Source of the DNA: Rhodospirillales bacterium
GTDB taxonomy: Bacteria > Pseudomonadota > Alphaproteobacteria > QKFK01 > SZUA-500
Reading direction: 5' to 3'
Length of the DNA stretch: 6,465 nt
Assembly: GCA_003252195.1 (NCBI GenBank)
Contig: QKFK01000074.1
Span: forward strand, 1-6,465
Shown: positions 1 through 5,394 of the stretch, piece after piece
Layout of the letters: each line of letters starts with the position of its first letter
How positions within the stretch are numbered: position 1 is the stretch's first letter
The notes under the pieces: generated by a model
What the model was told of the DNA's origin: nothing
The model's database searches: none
What the model saw: the letters and a program-made list of their open reading frames with translations, nothing else
Made by a program: the position numbers and the translations under genes

Positions 1-921
1 TCTTCTATAAAAGAAGTTATTGGTAGAGATAATGTTTTAATTGCTGTTGACCAAGAAGGAGGGCGGGTTAGAAGGTTAACTCCTCCTGAATGGTTTGAAT
101 ATGCAAGCCCAAGAAGAATAGCTCAATTAGATAATGCCGAGCATATTGTTAAGATTGGTGCTGAGTTAATGTCACATGAGTTCCATGAAGTGGGGATTAA
201 TATGAATTTTGCGCCACTTTTAGATATTGTTCATAATGGTATGACAGATGCTCTGGGGGATAGGGTTTTCTCTGATAATCCAGATGAAGTTATAAAGCTC
301 GCTAAAGCTCAGTATGACACTTTTTGTGCTAACGGAATATGCCCTGTTATAAAGCACATGCCTGGGCATGGTAGGGCGGTTGTTGACCCTCATTTGCATT
401 TACCGATAATTGATACTTCTTTGAATGAACTAGATAATACAGATTTTAAACCGTTTGTGGCTTTTGGTGATGCTATAGCAGGTATGACGGCTCATATTGT
501 TATTAATGAAATTGATGAGGAGCTTCCTATAACATCATCATCTAAGGCTATTAAAGAGCTTATAAGAGAGCGTTTAGGATTTAAGGGCTTTTTGTTTTCT
601 GATGCTATTGATATGAAAGCACTAAAAGGGAATATATCAGAAAAAACCCGTACATCACTAAAAGCAGGTTGTGATGCTGTTTTATATTGTTTTGGAATTT
701 ATGAAGAGCTAGAACAGGTTGTAAGTGAGGCGGGGCCTCTAACTGATGAAGCTATGTTAAGGTTATCTTTAATTAATGAGATTTTGGGTAATAACTATGC
801 TCGTACAAATGATATCAATAAATTAAATGATGAGTACCAATCATCACTTGATGGCGTTGCTGAGTATAAAAATGATTATGATGCAACAGAAGTGTTGTTT
901 AAAATGCAATCTAAGAAGTAA
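1..921 (+). CDS. nagZ: Beta-N-acetylhexosaminidase NagZ, GH3 family (5'-truncated by window edge)
   Basis: The reading frame is open from base 1 to the TAA at 919-921, so 306 codons are visible and the start lies upstream; the ATG at 169 is internal. NagZ is a cytoplasmic glycoside hydrolase of family 3 that removes the GlcNAc from GlcNAc-anhydroMurNAc-peptides during peptidoglycan recycling. Visible family motifs, in order, are DQEGGRV (49-69), KHMPGHG (352-372; the usual form is KHFPGHG), the Asp-x-His dyad in VDPH (382-393) that serves as general acid/base in GH3 NagZ enzymes, and SDAIDM (598-615), whose first Asp (601-603) is the expected nucleophile. About 16 residues precede DQEGGRV here against roughly 60-70 in the family, so perhaps 45-55 residues are missing. 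All catalytic residues appear intact. A 77-nt gap separates it from the kdsB-type gene on the same strand, so co-transcription is possible but not shown. Confidence 0.93.
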   Translation, partial: SSIKEVIGRDNVLIAVDQEGGRVRRLTPPEWFEYASPRRIAQLDNAEHIVKIGAELMSHEFHEVGINMNFAPLLDIVHNGMTDALGDRVFSDNPDEVIKLAKAQYDTFCANGICPVIKHMPGHGRAVVDPHLHLPIIDTSLNELDNTDFKPFVAFGDAIAGMTAHIVINEIDEELPITSSSKAIKELIRERLGFKGFLFSDAIDMKALKGNISEKTRTSLKAGCDAVLYCFGIYEELEQVVSEAGPLTDEAMLRLSLINEILGNNYARTNDINKLNDEYQSSLDGVAEYKNDYDATEVLFKMQSKK

Positions 922-998
922 TAATATTTGCTTTGTTGTAATATAATTTATAAATTGAATTAACTTAATTTTGTTTGTATTAACTTGGAAGGTGAGAC

Positions 999-1808
999 AT
1001 GGAAACTATTATTGTAATCCCAGCTAGATACGGTTCAACCCGTTTCCCAGGAAAGCCATTAACAAAGATTTTGGGCAAGGAAATGCTCTTAAGAGTGTGG
1101 GAAGTTTCTCAGATTGTAAAAAATAAAATATCTGGTGTAGATGCAATTGTTGCAACTGATGATGCTAGAATTGAAGAGTTTTGTAAGAATAACAATATTA
1201 ATTATGTTATGACATCGCCTGACTGTGCAACAGGAACTGACCGTGTGGTTGAGGCTGTTAATTCACTAGATTATACACCTAAGTTTGTGGTTAATTTACA
1301 AGGTGATAATCCATTATGCCCACCATGGTTTGTTGAGGCACTTATCAATGAATATAAAAAAGATAATTCAGTTAAAGTGGTAACTCCAGTTGTGCAACTT
1401 TCATGGGAAGATTTAGCATCTTTAAGAGAGCATAAGAAAACAACTCCATTTAGTGGCACATGTGCAACTTTGAAGAAAAACGGAGATGCAATGTATTTCT
1501 CAAAGAATATTATTCCAGCGATTAAAAAAGAAGATAAGCTAAGAGAAACAACTGATAAATCGCCAGTTCGTCGTCATATTGGTTTGTATGGATATAGTAC
1601 AGAAGCTTTGATGAGTGTGCCTAGTTTGGAAACTGGATATTATGAGCCTTATGAATCTTTAGAGCAAATGCGTTTCTTAGAGAATGGTGTTAATATTCGC
1701 TGTGTAGAAGTAGATTATGGCGATATGGAAGGTATGAGCGGTGTTGATTCACCAGAAGATGTAGTAAGAGCTGAAGCTATATTTAAGAAATTTGGTGAAT
1801 TTAAGTAA
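999..1808 (+). CDS. kdsB: 3-deoxy-manno-octulosonate cytidylyltransferase-type protein (CMP-Kdo synthetase)
   Basis: This 269-residue protein belongs to the KdsB family, which joins CTP and Kdo into CMP-Kdo in the cytoplasm, the activation step before Kdo is added to lipid A. The start is fixed by a strong SD (GGAAGGTGAG, 987-996) and by the N-terminal nucleotide-binding motif IPARYGSTRFPGKPL at residues 7-21. Other family signatures are ATDDARI (52-58), TGTDRVVEA (78-86), YFSKNIIPA (166-174), RRHIGLYGY (191-199), ESLEQMRFLENG (219-230) and GVDSPEDV (248-255), which contains the second metal-binding Asp (D250). The first metal site reads QGDNP (101-105) where KdsB normally has QGDEP: the Asp is kept, the Glu is Asn. 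At 269 residues it is about 20 longer than common KdsB proteins. It could be ordinary KdsB from a divergent lineage or an enzyme for a related sugar acid. Twelve nucleotides separate it from the next gene. Confidence 0.88.
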   Translation: METIIVIPARYGSTRFPGKPLTKILGKEMLLRVWEVSQIVKNKISGVDAIVATDDARIEEFCKNNNINYVMTSPDCATGTDRVVEAVNSLDYTPKFVVNLQGDNPLCPPWFVEALINEYKKDNSVKVVTPVVQLSWEDLASLREHKKTTPFSGTCATLKKNGDAMYFSKNIIPAIKKEDKLRETTDKSPVRRHIGLYGYSTEALMSVPSLETGYYEPYESLEQMRFLENGVNIRCVEVDYGDMEGMSGVDSPEDVVRAEAIFKKFGEFK

Positions 1809-1820
1809 TAGGAGTTTAAT

Positions 1821-2525
1821 ATGACTACTCGAATTATTATTGCTCGTCATGGGAATACATTTAAAGCTGGCGAAGAGCCCCGCCGTGTTGGTGCTAGAAC
1901 AGATTTGCCTCTTGTAGAAGAAAAAAGAGGTCGCTCTGTTGGCAAATATCTAAAAAAAGAAGGCTTAATACCTGATGTTGTTTTTGCCGCTCCATTAAAG
2001 CGTACTATGCAAACAGCCTCATTAGCGGTTGAGGAACTTGGTGTGAACTTAACTGTTAATGAAGATGATTCATTTACAGAGATTGATTATGGTCCTGATG
2101 AAGATAAAACAGAGCCAGAAGTTGCTGTAAGACAAGGTAAGCTTCGCGCTTTAGATAGGGGTGATGATATTGATCTTATGAGTGAAGAGCAACTTATAGA
2201 GGTTGGTAATGAAGTTTTAGATGCTTGGAATGAAACAGCTACTGTTCCATATGGTTGGGATATTGATGTAGATGATATAATTAAGGCATGGTTTACACTG
2301 GCTAACTTGGCATCTCATAAATATAAAGATAAAAATGTTATGGTTGTATCAAGTAATGGTATTATTCGTTTTTCTCCATATATAACAGGTGATTTTGACG
2401 AGTTTGCAAAAGAGCATGAAATCAAAGTAACAACAGGTGGTGTTTGTATATTTGAAAAAGAGGAAAATGACGAACATTGGACTTGTAAGCTTTGGAATGA
2501 GAAACCATATAAGATGTTCGACTAG
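1821..2525 (+). CDS. Histidine phosphatase superfamily protein lacking the second catalytic His
   Basis: A 234-residue protein of the phosphoglycerate mutase/acid phosphatase superfamily. An SD (AGGAG, 1810-1814) lies six nucleotides before the ATG, and the gap to the upstream gene is 12 nt, so the two are very likely one transcript. Visible motifs are RHGNT at residues 9-13 (His10 would be the phosphate-accepting residue), the GARTDLPL segment (24-31), PLKRTMQTA (58-66) with a phosphate-pocket Arg61, and EIDYG (87-91) with a candidate acid Glu87. The C-terminal motif, usually VSHGGxIR, reads V-S-S-N-G-I-I-R (176-183): the second catalytic His is Ser178 and the following Gly is Asn179. The protein is therefore either a phosphatase with altered chemistry or a non-catalytic relative. 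Its substrate is unknown. Lying between a cytidylyltransferase and a PHP phosphoesterase, it may act on a phosphorylated sugar or sugar acid of envelope synthesis, which is inference. Confidence 0.85.
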   Translation: MTTRIIIARHGNTFKAGEEPRRVGARTDLPLVEEKRGRSVGKYLKKEGLIPDVVFAAPLKRTMQTASLAVEELGVNLTVNEDDSFTEIDYGPDEDKTEPEVAVRQGKLRALDRGDDIDLMSEEQLIEVGNEVLDAWNETATVPYGWDIDVDDIIKAWFTLANLASHKYKDKNVMVVSSNGIIRFSPYITGDFDEFAKEHEIKVTTGGVCIFEKEENDEHWTCKLWNEKPYKMFD

Positions 2526-2550
2526 TTCTGTTGCTTTATAAGGAGTAATT

Positions 2551-3315
2551 ATGCAGAAATTTACATATCATGGTCATACTAAATGGAGTGATGGAACTGC
2601 TACTATTGATGAGGCTATTGAAACAGCAATATCAAAAGGGTTTAGTGAAATTGGTTTTAGTGATCATTTAGTGTTGCATCCATCTGGTGAGGATTTTTTC
2701 TTCTCAATCCCAAATGCAAGGCTTGGTGAATATGTAGATGAAGTCCGTTCTCATGCTAATAGGGCAGATATTAATGTAAGACTTGGTGTTGAAGTTGATT
2801 ATCTGCCTTCTTCTTATTGGGAGAAAAAAATCAAAGAGGTGTCTGATATATATCAGTTTGATTACATGATATGTGGAGTTCATTTTTTTGATGGAAAGTT
2901 TAATTATGGCACTTATAAATGGAAAGAAATGGAATTCTCAGAAGTGCTTAATATGCAAAGAAAGTACTGGCAGAATTTACGCAAGGGCATCGAAACTGGT
3001 ATCTTTGATTTTGCTGCTCACATTGATCTACCAAAAATATTTAATTATCAGCTAGAAAGTGAATTGTCTGACGAAATTGATGCAGTTATTAATGCATTAG
3101 TTAAGACAGGGACTGCTATTGAAATTAATACATCAGGTAAAGATAAATGCGCTGAGTTTTTCCCATCTGTAAAGCTCATAGAAAGATGTAGAGATAACGG
3201 CATTAAAGTTCTTATTAGCGATGATGCTCATCATGTGAACCATATTGGAAGGCACTTTGCCGAGGCAGAGGAATTGCTAGAAAACTTGAAATATACAAAC
3301 CGCTGGTCCTTATAG
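2551..3315 (+). CDS. PHP-domain phosphoesterase, histidinol-phosphatase (HisJ/HisK-like) family
   Basis: A 254-residue protein made of a single PHP domain. The start is supported by AGGAG (2541-2545) five nucleotides upstream of the ATG; the gap to the preceding gene is 25 nt. Metal-binding PHP signatures are all present: HGH (7-9) with D14, SDH (37-39), the Glu in GVEVDY (E81), GVH (109-111), AAHIDL (155-160, H157), and D225/H227 in SDDAH (223-227). These ligands form the multinuclear metal centre in PHP phosphatases, so the enzyme should be active. The best-known members of this type hydrolyse L-histidinol phosphate in histidine synthesis. No his gene is in view, however, and the neighbours are a cytidylyltransferase and a histidine-phosphatase-like protein, so a sugar-phosphate substrate in the same pathway is equally plausible. 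Family assignment is firm and substrate is not. Confidence 0.85.
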   Translation: MQKFTYHGHTKWSDGTATIDEAIETAISKGFSEIGFSDHLVLHPSGEDFFFSIPNARLGEYVDEVRSHANRADINVRLGVEVDYLPSSYWEKKIKEVSDIYQFDYMICGVHFFDGKFNYGTYKWKEMEFSEVLNMQRKYWQNLRKGIETGIFDFAAHIDLPKIFNYQLESELSDEIDAVINALVKTGTAIEINTSGKDKCAEFFPSVKLIERCRDNGIKVLISDDAHHVNHIGRHFAEAEELLENLKYTNRWSL

Positions 3316-3396
3316 TTTTTGGCACTTTTTGCTACTGCTTCTATTAATTGGTTCGTATACACAATTACGTTTTATCGTATATGGTTAAAATATTGA

Positions 3397-3434
3397 ACTT
3401 ATATTAAGTGCGATTGTCTAATCTTATATTTAAG
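3397..3434. promoter_or_regulatory. Tandem imperfect palindromes upstream of the glgA promoter (possible operator)
   Basis: Two near-identical small palindromes lie head to tail: ACTTATATTAAGT (3397-3409) and CTTATATTTAAG (3423-3434), centres about 25 bp apart. They end 16 bp before the proposed -35 element at 3451. Tandem dyads at this position are typical of an activator site, but the region is very AT-rich and the match may be chance. No known regulator can be named. Confidence 0.3.
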
Positions 3435-3450
3435 ACGTTAATCAGAAAAA

Positions 3451-3479
3451 TTGTATAAAAATACACTAAATGTGATAAT
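3451..3479 (+). promoter_or_regulatory. Sigma-70-like promoter for glgA
   Basis: A -35 element TTGTAT (3451-3456) and a -10 element GATAAT (3474-3479) are separated by exactly 17 bp. TG at 3471-3472 gives an extended -10 (TGTGATAAT). Transcription would begin near 3486, leaving a leader of about 90 nt before the glgA start. It is the best promoter match in the 261-nt gap between the PHP gene and glgA. It is a sequence match only. Confidence 0.5.
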
Positions 3480-3507
3480 ATGTAGAAAATCGTAATATTT
3501 TTATCTG

Positions 3508-3559
3508 GTAAAACAAAGTATGAAGTGTTGTTTTATACGGTAGAAATAAAAGCTTTTAT
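3508..3559 (+). promoter_or_regulatory. Potential stem-loops in the glgA 5' leader
   Basis: TAAAACAA (3509-3516) pairs perfectly with TTGTTTTA (3528-3535) around an 11-nt loop, and a G-U pair at 3508/3536 can extend it. Further down lies a perfect 14-bp palindrome, ATAAAAGCTTTTAT (3546-3559), ending 17 nt before the glgA ATG. The leader also contains a 7-codon ORF (3520-3543, M-K-C-C-F-I-R) without an obvious SD and a two-codon ATG-AGA-TAA (3565-3573) ending three nucleotides before the glgA ATG. These might modulate translation. The stems are A-U rich and weak. Confidence 0.25.
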
Positions 3560-3576
3560 CATACATGAGATAATTT

Positions 3577-5061
3577 ATGCCAAGAAAATTAAATATATTG
3601 ATCGCCTCATCAGAAGCTGTTCCTTTTATCAAAACTGGTGGTTTGGCAGATGTGGTAGGTGCATTACCAAAAGAGTTAGAAAAATTAGGTCATAATGTAA
3701 AAATTGTACTTCCTCGATATTATGGAATAGATGCTAATAAGTGGAATTTGCAAAATGTCGGTGGTCCATTAGGTGTTAATATGGGCTCGCTTGGGGAACT
3801 TTGGTGTGGTGCTAAAACATGTAAACTTCCTAACACGAATATTGATGTTTATTTCATAGATTATGAAAATTATTTTGGCAGAAAAGGCCCTTATAGTGGT
3901 TCTGATGGGGAAGGGTATGGAGATAATTATGCTCGTTTTGCCTTCTTTTCTAAAGCGTGTTTAGATTTATGCAAAATGATAAATTTTAGGCCAGATGTTG
4001 CCCATGTTAATGATTGGCACACATCGCCTATAGCAACTATGCTAAATAGTACACATCGTTACGACGACTTTTTTAAAGATACTGCTTCGCTACTTACAAT
4101 ACATAATATGCAACACCAAGGAAGTTTTTATTTGGGCGATTATCCTTATTTTCTTGGTACTGAGTATGATAGCAATGTGAATATGCTAAGAGATGGTATT
4201 TATAATGCAAATATCATTAATACAGTTAGCAATGGATATGCCGATGAGATTAAAACTCAAGAATATGCTTGTGGATTAGAAAAAGCTATAAATGATAGAT
4301 CTGGCGACTTGTATGGGATAGTTAATGGAATTGACTATTCTATTTGGAATCCTGAAATAGATAAAAAAATATGTGCCAATTATAATATCTATGATTTAAG
4401 TGGTAAAGAATCATGTAAAAGGGATTTGCAAAGGACGTTCGGTTTGCCAGAAAGGGCAGATGTGCCAGTTGTGGCTATAGTGAGTAGACTTGCTAAGCAA
4501 AAAGGTGTTGATGTGGTTGCTGAAGCTATTTATAGGCTTGTTAACTATGATATGCAGCTTGTTATTCTTGGTGAAGGTGAAATATGGACACATTTCTTCT
4601 TTCCTAATATTGCAGTAAAGCATCCTCATAAAGTTGCTTGCCATATAGGGTATAATGAAAGCTTAGCGCATAAAATTGAAGCTGGAGCAGATTTCTTTCT
4701 TATGCCATCAAGATTTGAGCCTTGTGGGCTTAATCAGCTGTATAGTCTTAGTTATGGCACTTTGCCTATTGTGAGAGCTACTGGTGGGTTAAATGATACG
4801 GTTGATAATTATGATGAGCAAACAGGTGAGGGTAATGGTTTTAAATTCGGAGACCTTACAGCTGATGCAATCTATAATACTGTTGGTTGGGCTATGTATA
4901 CCTATTATAACCGTAAAGATCATCTGTATAAGCTTATAAAGAATGCAATGGGCAAAAGATTTACATGGCAACGTTCTGCTCTTAAATATGAAGAGATGTA
5001 TTACAAAGCTGTAGAAAAGAGAGTTGGAGCAGAACAATATAAAATAATATTAGAAGGATAG
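3577..5061 (+). CDS. glgA: Glycogen synthase, ADP-glucose type (GT5)
   Basis: A complete 494-residue bacterial glycogen synthase, close to the usual length of about 480-500. It transfers glucose from ADP-glucose to the non-reducing end of an alpha-1,4-glucan in the cytoplasm. The N-terminal domain starts with a Rossmann strand followed by KTGGLADV (19-26), the ADP-glucose-binding loop; then NDWHTS (145-150), TIHNMQHQG (174-182) and GIVNGID (247-253). The C-terminal domain has SRLAKQKG (303-310, Arg304 and Lys309 expected to contact the donor phosphates), PSRFEPCGL (377-385, with the conserved Glu381), and GTLPIVRATGGLNDTV (394-409). No key residue is missing. The start is chosen because the family signature begins within a few residues; the SD is weak (TGAGAT, 3566-3571), so initiation may be inefficient or controlled. 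The gene stands alone, with its own probable promoter and no glgB, glgC or glgP in view. Confidence 0.95.
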   Translation: MPRKLNILIASSEAVPFIKTGGLADVVGALPKELEKLGHNVKIVLPRYYGIDANKWNLQNVGGPLGVNMGSLGELWCGAKTCKLPNTNIDVYFIDYENYFGRKGPYSGSDGEGYGDNYARFAFFSKACLDLCKMINFRPDVAHVNDWHTSPIATMLNSTHRYDDFFKDTASLLTIHNMQHQGSFYLGDYPYFLGTEYDSNVNMLRDGIYNANIINTVSNGYADEIKTQEYACGLEKAINDRSGDLYGIVNGIDYSIWNPEIDKKICANYNIYDLSGKESCKRDLQRTFGLPERADVPVVAIVSRLAKQKGVDVVAEAIYRLVNYDMQLVILGEGEIWTHFFFPNIAVKHPHKVACHIGYNESLAHKIEAGADFFLMPSRFEPCGLNQLYSLSYGTLPIVRATGGLNDTVDNYDEQTGEGNGFKFGDLTADAIYNTVGWAMYTYYNRKDHLYKLIKNAMGKRFTWQRSALKYEEMYYKAVEKRVGAEQYKIILEG

Positions 5062-5080
5062 AGATATTGTTAAATAACAT

Positions 5081-5114
5081 ATGCTAGCTGTATGTTTGAT
5101 GATTGCGCTAGCAT
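5081..5114. terminator. Candidate terminator hairpin after glgA
   Basis: ATGCTAGC (5081-5088) and GCTAGCAT (5107-5114) form a perfect 8-bp stem around an 18-nt loop, 19 nt after the glgA stop. On the + strand it is followed by a T-rich run with interruptions (TTATAATATTTTCTT, 5115-5129). The loop is long and the T-tract imperfect, so termination may be inefficient. Lying between convergent genes, the symmetric stem might serve both directions. Confidence 0.4.
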
Positions 5115-5243
5115 TTATAATATTTTCTTAAAATTCTTCCAGCTAGGTTTCTTCTCTGGTAAATTTGCAATAATCTATATCAAAACGAATAGCTAAATTA
5201 TGTAGCTACCGAGATTTGTTATTTTGTTTTGTGAATTATAAGG
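5115..5243. other. Non-coding remainder of the convergent gap
   Basis: No start-to-stop ORF of convincing length is seen on either strand. On the minus strand, 20 sense codons (5205 down to 5146) between two TAG codons read like ordinary protein (L-H-N-L-A-I-R-F-D-I-D-Y-C-K-F-T-R-E-E-T), which may be decayed coding sequence. TAGCTA occurs at 5191-5196 and 5203-5208, and on the minus strand these can pair around a 6-nt loop as a weak stem before a short T-run, a possible weak terminator for the minus-strand genes. Confidence 0.3.
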
Positions 5244-5393
5244 TTAGCTTTCTTGCATATGCAAGTTGCCATTTAGAATGCTTTCAAAAATATTCTGAGG
5301 TGAATTTGTCTCTGAATTTTCAGATTGGCCATTCTCTTCATAATTAGAGAAAATATTCTCTAATTGAGTTAGTATATCATCATATTCAACCAT
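5244..5393 (-). CDS. Hypothetical 49-residue acidic protein, coupled to the upstream GGDEF gene
   Basis: The ORF runs from the ATG at 5393-5391 to the TAA at 5246-5244. Its start lies one nucleotide after the TAG of the diguanylate cyclase gene, and a strong SD-like GGGGGAAG (5409-5402, inside the last cyclase codons) sits 8 nt upstream, an arrangement expected for translational coupling. The product begins M-V-E-Y-D-D-I-L-T-Q and is rich in Glu, Asn and Ser, with a net negative charge and no signal peptide, membrane segment or Cys. A short motif recurs: ENIFSN near residue 12 and QNIFES near residue 33, flanking an E/N/S-rich linker. I do not recognise a family. The SD overlaps coding sequence and the DNA contains strong dyads, so a non-coding explanation is possible. 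If real, it may be a small partner of the cyclase, which is inference from position only. Confidence 0.45.
   Translation of the reverse strand: MVEYDDILTQLENIFSNYEENGQSENSETNSPQNIFESILNGNLHMQES
5332..5365. repeat. Overlapping inverted repeats (alternative hairpins) inside the 49-codon ORF
   Basis: AATTAGAGAA (5342-5351) and TTCTCTAATT (5356-5365) make a perfect 10-bp stem with a 4-nt loop. A third arm, TTCTCT (5332-5337), can also pair with AGAGAA (5346-5351), so the central arm has two mutually exclusive partners. Neither side has a T-run that would make it an intrinsic terminator. Two more dyads lie in the same ORF: TCTGAATTTTCAGA (5311-5324) and the 14-bp palindrome CTTGCATATGCAAG (5252-5265). 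Confidence 0.45.
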
Positions 5394-5394
5394 G

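Noticed and set aside
942..947. Perfect TATAAT in the nagZ-kdsB gap as a kdsB promoter
   Set aside because: No acceptable -35 lies 16-18 bp upstream (TAATAA-type sequence only) and there is no extended TG. The alternative TTGAAT/TATTAA pair (955-983) would start transcription on the SD. The gap is also AT-rich enough for chance matches.
1271..1459. 62-codon minus-strand ORF inside kdsB
   Set aside because: Shadow of the kdsB reading frame; no SD and no recognisable product.
2873..3055. 60-codon + strand ORF inside the PHP gene
   Set aside because: Out-of-frame shadow of a well-supported gene with all metal-binding motifs.
3345..3367. TAATTG/CAATTA inverted repeat as terminator of the PHP operon
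   Set aside because: Only 6 bp of A-T-rich stem with an 11-nt loop and no T-run directly after it.
4411..5037. Two minus-strand ORFs of 77 and 82 codons opposite glgA
   Set aside because: Antisense shadows of glgA; composition is low-complexity Ile/Ser/Cys as expected from antisense reading.
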